DNA of 64,000 bases, from contig NC_133782.1 in assembly GCF_003597395.2 (NCBI RefSeq), positions 10,285,060 to 10,349,059 of the forward strand, written 5' to 3'. This DNA is from Chelonoidis abingdonii. Lineage: Eukaryota; Chordata; Testudines; Testudinidae. Each line of letters begins with the position of its first letter. Within the stretch, counting starts at the first letter, position 1. Under the pieces are notes generated by a model. The model was not told the DNA's origin, searched no databases, and saw nothing but the letters and a program-made list of their open reading frames with translations. Positions 40,864 through 52,830 of the stretch are shown here, piece by piece. A program made the translations under genes and the position numbers.

Positions 40864-42021
40864 GTCTAAGGTCTTGTCTGCATAAGGGAGTTTTTGTACC
40901 ATTATAGCTAAACAGATGTAGCTCCCCTGAGATAAACTCCTCATGTAGACTCATTGCACCGGTGTAAAACAGGGTTGTCACCATGCTGCTCTCCTCAAAA
41001 TGAGTCAAGCCTCACTTCCCTCCAATGGAGTACAGGTACACTAGGGTGTGCTGCTCTGTTACAGTTCCATCAGCGTAGCTGCCACCCTGTGATGCAAACA
41101 TTCCTGATGTTGACAAGGACTAGATAATTTTCTTTAATATGCTATTTCACTTCCAATGTCGAGCTAAATTGAAGTGCAGCAAATCATGTCGTGAGCAGCT
41201 TGACCCATGTCAGTCCCACGCTGGCTCTAGCCTTTCTCCACTGGTGGTTTAAATGAACACCATTTCTGCTGATGCTACAATTCTAGCTCGTAACTCTGAG
41301 CTCATTGTATCAGTGAGGTATTTACCAGGACAGTAAAGACCACAATGTGTTAATGCATCATACTGTGTGTCATTTATCAATCAGTCCCAGAACCAAAGGA
41401 AACAAAACACTACCTCTGCTCTAAGAACCCAAGCCACAAAAAAGGAGACTTGCTGTAGATAAGGAAATCCCCCCATTCCTCATAGCTCAATGCAGGAGCA
41501 AGTGTAGTGATAGATGACTCACCTATTGCATTTACTGAGTAGCCTGACTATTCACACATGGATACCCAGTGTGTGTTCCTGAGCTTGGATTCTGGTGCCT
41601 TTACCAGGAGAAAGGGTGAAAATACGACCCTCAATTTAACTGACCAAAATCATAGAAAAAATCTGGGTTTACATACAAAAAGTCTCTTAGGAAAGTAAGA
41701 TGATTTCACTCAGCTGCTTGAGGCAAAGCACATATCATCAGCTCTTTACACTGAGTTTCTGCAGCCATGGTGTGCCCTATGTGGGATAACTGCAGTCAAG
41801 GGACTGCAGATTGCCTCCTCAGTGCACACTTGCGGGCAGACATTTCCTCAAAGGGCTGGGGAGGTTATGAGAGCATGGTCCCTTGGCCCTGAAGGAAGAA
41901 ATCTGCATCACAGCATAATCTGTGAACGTATACAGGTGAGCTCAGGGAAGGATTGTAGCCCGGTTGCCGGCCCTTACAAACACAATTGAGCCCTCAGTGA
42001 CTTTGGGTAAGTCATTTAGAC
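40864..42021. other. intergenic, nothing recognised
   Basis: No ORF or RNA gene that I can support. Some phrases (ttgtctgcataagggag) suggest an eroded MITE at the left. Confidence 0.4.
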
Positions 42022-42433
42022 CAGAGGTTCTCAACCAGGGGTACATGTACCTCTGAGGGTATGCATAGGGCTTCCAGGGGGTACATCAACTCATCTAGAC
42101 ATTTGCCTAGTTTTACAAAGGCTCCATAAAAAGCACTAGTGAAGTTAGTATAAACTAAAACTTCATACAGACAATGACTTGTTTATACTACTCTATATAC
42201 TATACACTGAAATGTAAGTACAGTACTTATAAGACAATTGATTTATTTTATAATTATATGATAAAAATTAGAAAGTCAGCAATTTTTCAGTGACCATGTG
42301 CTGTGATACTTTTGTATTTTTTATATCTGATTTTGTAAGCAAGCAGTTTTTAAGTGAGTTGAAACTTGGGGGTACACAAGGCAAATCAGACTTGTGAAAG
42401 GGGTACAGTAGTCTGGAAAGGTTAGAGCCACTG
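42022..42433. mobile_element. hAT-type MITE
   Basis: Ends CAGAGGTTCTCAACC and complement (ggttagagccactg). Flanks atttagac and attcagac match at 7 of 8. 412 bp, AT-rich centre. Confidence 0.82.
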
Positions 42434-44769
42434 ATTCAGACAAAGACCTAATGGGAGTTAAGTGCCAAAATACCTTTGAGGATCTGGGCCTTTGTCTGTT
42501 TCCTCATCTGTAAAATAGGGGCAATAACAATACCCACTGTGAATGATAAACATTAATATTGACACAAAAATGGTTATTGTTAAAGTTATAATTTATTCAT
42601 ATCATGTTAGGCTGTTACAAACTTTGTTGCACCTTGACTAAATCTGAAGAAATAACAGTATTTGTATTTGTATGTACCTGGTGCTTGGAAAATAATGTAT
42701 ATACTTATGTTTTCAGTTGGTTGTTTTATTAAAGTGTTCAGACTAATTAAAAAAAAAAGAAGAAGGAATCTCTGATTTCTCCCAATAAGTGACAGGCACA
42801 AGCAGCTTTGTTTTTGCAGAGTTGGTTTGGTAGGCGTTTTTAATTGTGAACTGTGGGTGAAGTTATTGTAGATTCCACTTTTGGGAACTATTTAGATAAC
42901 AGAGCAACATCCATGAGGAGTGTCTGTCAAGGAACCAGATTCCACTCCCTTGTCAAGAAACATGAAGATGTTATTTTTCTCAGACTTGATAGAGAAGTGG
43001 TGTGTAGCACCTGGTTGGCCAATGCCAGAAACACCAAGGCTGGAGCCTCTTCTTGTCTTTTTCTCTCTTTATAGAGGAAAAACTTCAGTTTTAAACAAAG
43101 AATTCTAGGAATAACCTAATTAAAAATTGATTCCTTCTGTAAACACTCTGAAATCTTTACATAACTTTAAGGAAAATAGGTATAGTTGGGAAATGTAGAA
43201 AATCTTAATTTTTTCCTTAAATGCTTAGAAACAGCTTAAGCTTCTCTGGGATGTTTATTTGCTAAAGTTTTGTATTTAAATAAATATAAATAGAGGTTTT
43301 ATGCACAAATATAGCAAGGTCACTTGGTCCTTTCACTGGCTACTAATATATAAGAAGCTATTTGCATATAAAATATTGTTGTTAATTTGGGAATTTAATT
43401 AGGTATCTGGCAGTGCTTAAGCAACTTCCCTATCAAACTCAGAAAGACAAGAGCCCCCTCTCCAAAGATTAAGAGAAAGGACAAAAATTTATTTGATTGT
43501 GTAAGTGTAAAGGACTTTATTTAACAATTATTCAACTTTGAAGAGACTATTTTGAAAGCTAATAAATTGTTTTTATAGATGATACAAGGGGTTTTGGACT
43601 TACATGAACAAAACCTCAACTCTCATGAAAGCCTAATGAAACTAAAGAGTATATCAGAAAATGGACTGAATATAAGAAAGAATTAAAACTCTAAACTTAA
43701 CAGAGGTTCTGAGATTTCCCTCTGTTGTTTAGACGGTTACAACTCTCGTTGTATTTACATTAACAAAATGCATATTCATGAGCTGAAGAAGCTATCTGCA
43801 CCATCCATCAACCAATGAAAGGGTGAAATCCAGCCATGCCCCAAAAGAGGAATCTTGCACCTCCAGTGAAATTATGAAATAAGAATATAAATCTCTCTGA
43901 ATTAAGAAAGCAGCACACTGCTCCCATCTCAACTTCAGCATCACAAATGTCTCAACACACTCTTCTCAGCCTGCTCATCTCATCTCCTTCAATTAAGCAA
44001 ACAGCAAGAAGACAAAGAAGCCACTTACTGCATCAGAAAGAAGCAGCCTCCTGTAGAGCACTACTTCTGCAGCATAATATTGTCACCAAGGCCCCAACAT
44101 GAGGGTGAGAAGACGTTTGCCAAAGCACGGCCAACAAACTAGGTTTAAATTTTTCTTGTAATAATTTTAATGAGACATTGAAATGCTATTGTAATTTAAG
44201 ACAATAATAGCTTCTCTTTAACACTAAACAGATTTAGACTGTATTCCTAACAAGGAGACATAAGCTAACTCAGTAAACAGAGAAAAAAGTGAATTTAATT
44301 TGAATATTAAGATTCTTAATGTTAATTAATCTGCCTGTCTCAGGACAGTTCTTAGAATGGCTTCTTTAAAGTAACCGAATTTAAATACTTTCTCTAGGTC
44401 CATAAGACTTAATTAAAATCACTCACCTTTCCCCATTTATAAACTGTTTAGGGTATCCATGATAAATCAAAAAGGACTCACCTGCCCTTAAAGAAAATTC
44501 CTTCGCCCATCTATAAACTCCTCTTGTATCTGTGATCCACTAATGCAGGACTCACTACTCATTTTGGAAATAATACTTTTTGGGCTTAACCATAGAAAAG
44601 CAGTCTCACCAGAGGTGGGTCCACTCTCAGCAGTGTAATGTCTATTAAAAACTCTCCCAAGAGGCATGCTGAAGTAACCATTGTTAGTATTTTTTTCCTT
44701 TCCTTAATAATAAAACTGTCATAGTTAGTCATTATTTGCAGTGTTTTTGTAGTCATGGTGGCGCCAGGG
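42434..44769. other. intergenic, no gene supported
   Basis: A MIR-like fragment lies at 42475-42550 (tgtttcctcatctgtaaaat). The stretch 43840-44130 (tctcaacttcagcatcacaa, gaagccacttactgcatcag, ccaacatgagggtgagaaga) looks like part of a retroelement leader with a splice-donor-like end, but I cannot assign it. Confidence 0.35.
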
Positions 44770-44777
44770 TATTAGAC

Positions 44778-44948
44778 AGACAAGGCAGGTGAAGTAATGT
44801 ATTGGACCAACTTCTGTTGGTGGAAGAGACAAACTTCTGAGTTATACAGAGCTCCGTGATCTGAAGAAGAGCTCTGTGTTGCTCAAAAGCTTCTCTTCCA
44901 CCAACAGAAGTTGGTCCAATAAAATATATTACATCACCCACCTTGTCA
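44778..44948. mobile_element. PLE 3'-end foldback dimer
   Basis: Two arms (44778-44832 and about 44888-44948) are near-perfect inverted copies: acaaggcaggtgaagtaatg against the complement at the right end. The sequence is the 3' terminal family of the PLE relic at 10495-12445 (accaacagaagttggtccaa). The centre holds CTGAAGA (44861-44867), a hairpin and aaaa (44885-44888), where the consensus is GAAA. I saw no clear target duplication. Confidence 0.75.
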
Positions 44949-44959
44949 CTCCTAGTTAA

Positions 44960-46392
44960 TAATTGTGAATATTTTGCTTGTTTTTTCTTGTGGTGTCCCC
45001 TAAGGGAGGGCAGGAACCCCATGTGACTAAAATAGTGGGAGTTGCATTCTTGACTTGGGTGAAGACAGACAGCTATTAAGATTTGGCTTGACCATCTCGT
45101 TTCTATAGATTATAAATTTAGTAATTTGGGGGATACAGTTACTTAACGCTCAGCTGAAAAAAAAAAACCCTTTCTACCCTACTGTCAGGCCTTCAGGTAG
45201 AAAGTACCATGTAAGTGCAAAGGACTGTTATCAAAGGGGAAAAAATAGTACAGAAGCCATCTGTACAGCGCAGCTGAGAGAAGATTTCAAAAATTTGTGT
45301 CTGTGATTTGAAATAAGCACTTGTACATTTCAGCACAAAAGGATAGTTGTCAGCCTTCCAGTGCTGGATAGTGGCAGCTCTTCCAGGCCATATTTCCATG
45401 GGCAAAAAATAGCTTTTTAATTAAAAAAAGCTCCCTGGCAGTATGACTTCGTTAGAGCTCTATTAACAGAGACTTCCCCTGGCTATGACTGACCCCAAAA
45501 CACGGGGGAGGCTGTGGAAAACGGCCTGTATTATTTCTCCCAAGGAATCTCCATGGTGCTGGAGAGGGCCCTCTACTGCTGCCATCTCCTATTTGTCCAC
45601 TCGCCACCCCTTCCTCTCTATTGCAGACCCTGGATTCCACTAAGATGCAGAGAGGTGTGGGAAATGGTGCCATCGAGGTGTTTGAGCATCCATTCTGTGC
45701 AGAACAACAGGAGACTTGTGCATGGAGGATTCTGCACTGTGGTAATCTAGGGGGACAAACTTGGGCCTTCAGCAGTTACATAGCGATTGGATTGTCCCCA
45801 AGAAGTTCACACGGTGGCTCATAAGGAGCAGGTTCACCACAGTTCCATGGTAGTTAGAGGTGTTCTGGGCAATGAGCAGACGTTTCTGACTTGGCAGATT
45901 TCTTATCAAACAGGAATTCGTTTAGCAATGATTGAGCTATTGTTCAATGAAAATGGATAAAAAAACAAATCCTAACTACTAGTTCAGGTAGCTCTAGTGC
46001 CAAGTGTTTGCTCATTTTATTTCACATTATAGATAAGCATCAGTGACAAAGGAAACAGGTACCTTCCTCCACGGAGTTCTTTGGAAATTTGATTTCCAAA
46101 TATTGTCAGTTATTGTTTTGTAAAAGCTAGACAAACATGACGTCATGTCACAGGGTTGTTTTCCTCTAACTATTTTTTTTAGCTGCCCAGCAGACTGTTA
46201 CCTCCTCTGCTCAAATAACTGATTAGGTCACACATTTATGCAACACAGCCATAAACAATGCTGCGATTGTGTTGCACTTCAGTGACACTTAAAGCACCAA
46301 TAAAAATAATGAGGATTCATTCCTTGGTACTGCAACTTTTGAAATACTTTAACTCAGCTGTTAAATAAATAAAACAATTTTTGCAACCTCAC
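44960..46392. other. intergenic, nothing recognised
   Basis: Short unrelated open frames only. Confidence 0.4.
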
Positions 46393-46812
46393 TGTAACAG
46401 GGGCCCTTCTGTGCTGATGTCCTTTTCCCTGCAGAAACTGTGTGGACTCCCCTGGGTGTGCTCTCCATGAAATTTTATTTCAATTCCCCTTCACTAGTAT
46501 CACCACAGTCCGCCATGCTCCTGTCTATTTACAATATTTGCCAACCTTTAGGCCGTCTCAGCAAGACCTGAGGGGAATAGAGGTCTCCTAACTCTCAGCC
46601 TTTTGTATTACTAGACTCAGCTAGCCCTGCTCCTTTCCTTCCTGTGCCTCTTTTATCAGCCTGGCGCTGATGGGGCCAATTAAGTTTTTCCCCCATCCAT
46701 CCCACCAGCCTGATCAGATTATTACCCCCCAATCAGCTTCTCCTGGGGCACTAATTAGCATCTAAGTGATCAGAGTGCAGGCTCACCCACTCACTCCCTG
46801 CACTCTGTCACA
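46393..46812 (-). mobile_element. possible solo LTR
   Basis: Plus strand begins TGTAACAGGGGCCC and ends CTCTGTCACA, so both orientations give TG...CA ends. The block is GC-richer than its flanks and has no ORF. The 5-bp flanks (ctcac, atcat) agree poorly, so this is tentative. Confidence 0.4.
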
Positions 46813-48320
46813 ATCATGTAAAATACAAGAGAAAATCTGAATTGTAACTTAAATAAAACAGGCACTGAATAGTACAGATGCAAGCAATAATATTTAAATT
46901 TTTAACAAACATAATGATTTGTCCTGCCATTTATTCCAGCGCATTATGATTTTTGCCAAAGACACTCAAACGTGATATCTCAGTAAGGCAAGGAAATATC
47001 TTGAGATGTGATTTATTGAACACAACTATGATTGGTATTGTGACAATGCTTACTAGCCATAATAAAGTTTAGCACTCCATTGTGTTAAGCACTGTAGAAA
47101 CTCGTAAAAAGATTCCCTTCCTAGAAAAGGGAGTCATTCTTTTCCTGTGGTTTACTTCCTTGATGCAAATAATACTGACAATATGTGCCCTGTAAAAATG
47201 ATTTTTCACTACCTCTCAGGTAAATCATAGAATTTCTGGAACTTCCTCTCCCCTTTAGGGTGCTAATTTCCATGGAAAACCTGTTACCTTTTTACCACTG
47301 GTAATTTCTGTGGAAAACCTTTACATTTTTACCAGTGGTGTTAGAGGAAGTGTGCTGGCAAGCTTTTTCTAATCTCAGCAATAGCTAGACTTCTAATTTT
47401 TCTGATATTTCTAACAAAACCTCAAGAGACTTCTTGTTTCAGCAAAAGAGAAGGATTCATTTTCCTTGAGGTAAATATTGACTTCAGCTTCATCTTGGTA
47501 TGCTTGATATTTTTATTTACTCCTTGTGTGAATAAATATTAATAGTTACCTCAGCAGACATCAGTAGCTACTCATTAGTAAATAACAATAAGTCTTCATC
47601 AGTTTGACTTTCTGTTAAACTCAAAAGGAGGGCATCACTGGGATGGGGATATACATCAAGTCTCAGTCGGGGGGGAAAGATAGATGGAGGATCAGTTACC
47701 AGGAATCATTGCAACTAAAAGCCCTGGGGCAGCCACCAGTTAGATTAATTGGTGTCTGGGTTTAGCTGGAACATGAGATCAGTGTTGGGACCAAAAGAGT
47801 GGGTGGGGTACACCTGTCCAAAAAACAAAATGTGAAAGAGTTACAGCAATTAAAAAGTATTACAGTCTTGCCCTTCAGCCAGCAAACGTTCCCTTCGGAA
47901 GGGCCCAACTGCCCCCAAACACGTATTTCAGCCAGTAGCTGGATTTTCAGGTCTTCTAAAAATCTTCAAACTCCATTAAGACAACCATTAATCCAGCTCA
48001 CAAATGCTTGTCCTGGCTTGCAAGAGCACAGTTCTGGTTAATGTTTGCTTTTCTTCTGTGACAAAATCAACAGTATTTTCTGTACCACACAATTGCTGTG
48101 GGCATGGAGAGAGAGAGAGTAACATTAGTACTTAGTTTGTAACACTCATGTGAAATATTTGATTATGATAAACCCATTTAAGCAACCCATCTGTATGTGG
48201 TAAATGAAAAACATTGCAACATAAATGAGTAAACTTAGAAAATGCACTTGTATCACTGGAGAGGAAGATAATGCGTTAATTTACCTTTATTCAGCATCTA
48301 GTTCTCAACTGAAATCTCAT
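46813..48320. other. intergenic, nothing recognised apart from a short duplication
   Basis: No gene. See the 38-bp tandem repeat at 47265-47339. Confidence 0.4.
47265..47339. repeat. short tandem duplication, about 38 bp, diverged
   Basis: Units 47265-47302 and 47303-47339 share aatttc..tggaaaacct and tttttaccagtggt with a few changes. Confidence 0.8.
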
Positions 48321-48324
48321 GACA

Positions 48325-48615
48325 AAGGTCACACCTACACTACCCGCCGGATCAGCGGATAGTAATAGATCTATCGGGGATCAATTTATTGCATCTCGTC
48401 TAGACGTGATCAATCAATCCCCGAATCGATGCCTGTACTCCACCTCAGCAGGAGGAGTAAGCAGAGTCAATGGGGGAGCCGTGGCGGTCGACTTGTTGCC
48501 ATGAGGATGGCCAGGTAAGTTGAACTTAGATACTTCAACTTCAGTTACGCGAATAGCGTAGCTGAAGTTGTGTATCTTAGATTGATCCCCTTCCCCCCAA
48601 TGTAAACCACCCCAA
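48325..48615. mobile_element. non-autonomous DNA transposon (relative of 14950-15245)
   Basis: Shares the order of the 14950 element: cctacactacccgcc at left, ttgcatctcgtctagacgtg, tgcctgtactccac, tagctgaagttgtgtatctt at right, then a decayed inverted end (ccaatgtaaaccacc). Confidence 0.65.
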
Positions 48616-50149
48616 AGTTTGTTTCCTGCATTTGACAAGACAATTATAGGACAAGCAAATAGTAAATTGAAATTCTTCTGCTTTGCTGTTAAGCAGAAAC
48701 ATCATATGGCCTCAATGGTATATAAAGGTTGAAATGTAGTAGATACTGCTTGCCTATTCAGCAGCAAGCCGGTCAGTGTCCAGTTACATGGATGGCCATA
48801 AGTGCATAAACCTCTCTTCCCCATGTATGCATCTTACTGAAACTTATTACTAACTTGTCCTGACAAAAGCCATTTCTTTTGCAAACCTAGAGACTGATTC
48901 TACAAATCCTTAAATAAGACAGTTCCTTCAACTTTATCTGAGTAAGAATGGGTAGAGTTGGCCCTTACCCCAGCCAAAGAATAAAAACATCAGTAGGAGT
49001 CAGGCTTCTGGGAATGCAGCGCATAGCCCCAAATTAAGGCCCAAACTTGCAAAGTACTGAGAGCTTCTCCGAAAGTACCGAGCACACACAACTCCCACAC
49101 CTCCCAGGGATTGCTCAGCACCTTGCAGAATTAAGCCCCAACAATAGGCCTCATCCTGTTGCCATTTATGTCTATGGAAAAAACTTCCATTGAATTCAAA
49201 AGAGCAGGATCATTTGTTGAAGGGCCACTTTAACAGCATAGGGGCTGATCTTACTTTCACCAAAATCAATGGGAGTTTTGCCACTGATTTAACTGGGAAT
49301 TGGAACTGACCCATAGTGTTCCAATGACAATCTTGTCCCAGCACAAATGTACCAGCTTCCCACTGTAGGGGACTTCTGCAGGGATCTGGATTTGTCCCTT
49401 TGTTAAGCGAGTTACACATATAAGCGAACAAACAAGACTTTAAAAATCAGCACCACGTACTAAGATGTACTGACCTATACCCAGCAAAAAGTAGTATGAA
49501 GGTTCAGTGTTAGACCTGAGGGTAGTGCTGTTTGCTGGAAAGAGGGGCTGCATCTCTCATTCTAGGGGTTATGGAATTAGCAAAGTGAGGTTCAATATGA
49601 AGCTGAAGAGGGGAGGATTTTTCAAAGGCAGAAAGGGGAGTTTGGGTGTCTAACTCTTTGAAAATCCCATCCTGAAAGAGCAGAGCACATCAGTGCAGAG
49701 CCTGGTGCTGTTCTCAGGTATCTCACTGACTTGGGACTCCCCCCACCACACATACACACCTGCTTGCAGAAGTTGGCCCAGCATGGGTAAAATTACTGTG
49801 TGCAAGAAAATCCTTTGATCATGAAGAAAGAGCGAATTTTTGCGCTTTGGTATCCCAGTATTAAACCACTGATGTCAGTGAATTTGTATGGATGTGAGGT
49901 CAGAACTTGCCCAAGTACTATGAATTTTTTTTGCTGTAGGATTGTCACCCCCTCTTGTCAGTAGGCAGTACGTCCATTTTAGGCCTAATTTTTTCACCTT
50001 CATGCAAATCTGGTATTTTTTTACTTTTACAATTCAATTATTTACATCCCAAACACCTAGTTATGAGGCTGATGTTATAGACAGGCTTCCTGTTGATTTC
50101 ACACTCATGCTACCCCACTGACTTTGGCATCCAGGCCTGTGGCACTACA
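48616..50149. other. intergenic, nothing recognised
   Basis: A palindromic repeat of the ggattttcaaaggca type lies at 49615-49672. No gene. Confidence 0.4.
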
Positions 50150-51157
50150 GCCTGGATGCACAAAAAGAGTTAGGTGGCTAAATTCCAGTTTCGGGACCAC
50201 TTCAATTCACAAAACTCCTGCTGAATCCTATAAGCATCTAAACTCACTTGGTGCCTACATTTTTTGCAGTAAAAGTTCCCAGGTACCTATGTTTCTGCCT
50301 GTGGACAGGTGCAGTGCAGCCTGCCACTAGGTACCTATTTTGCACCCAAGTCCCAGAGTGATTCACAAACTGGGGGACAACAGACATTCAGCTGCCAAAG
50401 TCGTTCGCGGGACCCGATCCAGTAAGCACGCCTACTGGATCAGGTCCTCAGGTAAAGTCACATAATATGGTGGTATCTGTAGGCCCTCCCTCATAACTTC
50501 TAGCCCAGTAGTTAGGGTACTCACCTGAAATATGGGATATGCCTGAGGGGAAGATGGGATTTGAACAGGGATCTGCCACCTCTCATGTGAGTGCTCTATC
50601 CACTGGGATAAGGCTGATGTGAGGCTGTCTCACTCTCTCCTTTTGAAACTGTTCCACTAGACAAAGACTTAAAGAGTCACTGGAGCAGGGATCCTGGGTC
50701 TACTCCATCCTGTGTGAGTGCTCTAACCAGGTTACAGAGTCAGTCTCATACGTCCGCTCTCACTCACTCACTCTCTGTGTCTGGCCCAAATGACACCAAC
50801 TATTTATCCACAATGCAACAGCTTCAATAGAGATTCAGGGAACCCACATCCCAAATCAGAATATTCCATAGCCCAGTGGTTTAGGCACTCACCTGACAGG
50901 GGATAAAGCCCATCCCTTCTCCCTATCAAGTGGAGAGGGGCTTGAACTGGACATATCCCATTGGCTACCTTACACAGCACCCTTTTGTTGTCTTTTGTGA
51001 ATTGCAGTGTAAGGCACCCATCTCTCCCCATTCATTGCACATGAGTCTAGGTGCCTGACTCAGAATTTGTGAATCGCAGGGATTTTCTAGGCACCTAAAC
51101 ATTAGGTGCTGTGATGCTCAGAATCACAACACTTAACTCCTTTTGTGCATACGTGAC
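50150..51157. mobile_element. 1-kb TIR element with internal tRNA-like modules
   Basis: Ends atgcacaaaaagagttaggt at left and complement cttaactccttttgtgcat at right (about 20 bp, few mismatches). The interior includes minus-strand tRNA-like promoter boxes (tggatagagcactcac at 50588-50603 complement, then gttcaaatccc at about 50560 complement) and related modules at about 50705 and 50870-50950. No ORF. Confidence 0.6.
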
Positions 51158-52469
51158 TTCTGTAGGACAAGACAGAATGTAAACGAGCACAAATGTTGGT
51201 CCATTGTTCTTTATATTACATTAATTCCACCTCATTTAAATCTTCCTGTTTCATTGGTCTCTCATTTTGGGTGTTTGTCCTCTCTTTGGACAAGAGCAGG
51301 CAAAGCTGAGTTGCAATCAGCAGACACTCTGCTAGGATTCACAGTAATGAGCTTTGCATCTTCATTAAAAATATTACTAACAGAGCAAAGATTGTATTGT
51401 GCAGCTCCCACTATCTGACCTCATCATTGCCAGTTCAGGCTGGGAAGTGACTGACAGTTTGCGTGGCTGTGGGTCAGGAAAGGTGATGATACATCGCAGT
51501 AAGCACTTATTAACACCCCTCCCCCCCCACACACACACACACAAAATTTGGTTTTACAATCTTGTGCAAAAGATACTAAAAATTTCACACCTCCCCACAC
51601 TTCCATCAAAATGGGTTCAAGTGTCATACGCTCAAGAGCTTGGTCATTCTACTTACAGCAATACAAAGAACAAGGATTGGGTAAATCTTGTGGACTTTTC
51701 CAAACAGCTCAAGCTGCTTTGGGGATGTGAAAAAATGTTTTGAGTTTACAACCATTTTTTACGCCTACATTCTAACCCTCAAGCTTTCCCCACACTTCAA
51801 CAATAACTCTGTTTTAAGAGGCAAAACATTTTTACTACCTAAGGGAATTTGAGCTTTATATGACCCCACCCCCAAAGCAATCTAAGCTGGTGCAAATGGA
51901 ATACGCAAAATTGCTGGGCCTGATTCTACTTCAATTCACTAGCATGTGTCACTAATAACTCCATACTGTAAACTGGCATAAGAGAATAATCAGGCCCAGT
52001 GATTTTTTTTGTTCTAATTTCTCTCTCTTTTTCCCATATAATATACACTCTGAGCAGACGTTCTGAACCTACAATGCTCAAATGGGTTTGAAATTAACTA
52101 AAACAAGTTTGTCCGCACCTAGCAGCATCACCAAAAAACAGCTTTTAATGCCTTGCAGACACTTACCCACATACTTAACTTGCTTGCAAGATCAGGGCCT
52201 AAGTATCTGTGAGGCTATCACAGAGCGTGTGAAGTCCATTGGATTGGGTAGTTTATTTTTCAAGTTCAATCAACACATTTTTCATAATACTGAAACTAAA
52301 TTCTTCCCACTGATTTGGAGTATCTTCAGGCAGAAGGTCAATAAAAGATTAACTTGTAGTCGCCACCTTGTGGCTGATGAAAAAAAACACATCAAAATGA
52401 CAAAGATACAGTATCACACTGTTACATGCCTAAGTGCTCTGCAAGGACGAGGCCCACACACACAGTGAG
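51158..52469. other. intergenic, nothing recognised
   Basis: A C-tract and CA microsatellite lie at 51521-51543. A foldback repeat with gggcctgattct / aatcaggccc ends lies at 51917-51990. No gene. Confidence 0.4.
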
Positions 52470-52830
52470 TTATTTGGCTTTAATGAAGGTAAAGTGACAC
52501 ATCCGCAACGGGGACCCTGGGCGTTGCTGTCACTTAGGCGGGGAACCCAGCACCGAAGCTCAGCTCGGCCTGGGTCGGAGTCCAAAGGCGGACCGGGAGC
52601 ATACAGTTATATATACACAATACAAAAGCAACTCATACATATGCAAAAAGGGACTTCCCACAGGCTATGTCCGCCCTTTGGCCTAAGGCCATACAAACTG
52701 GTTTCAACCAGTTAAAAGCAAGTTATAACTGGCATGCTGTGTCCTACAATGAGCGGCCACTTAGCAAGCAGGGGCTTTTCACAAGGCCACCGAGAAAGCG
52801 GAGACACCCTAGCTAGGCCGTGACACAGTC
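52470..52830 (-). mobile_element. LTR-like fragment
   Basis: GC-rich block; on the minus strand it reads tgtcacggcctagctagggt at one end and attaaagccaaataactc, a poly(A)-signal-like stretch, near the other. Ends and duplication are not resolved. Confidence 0.35.
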
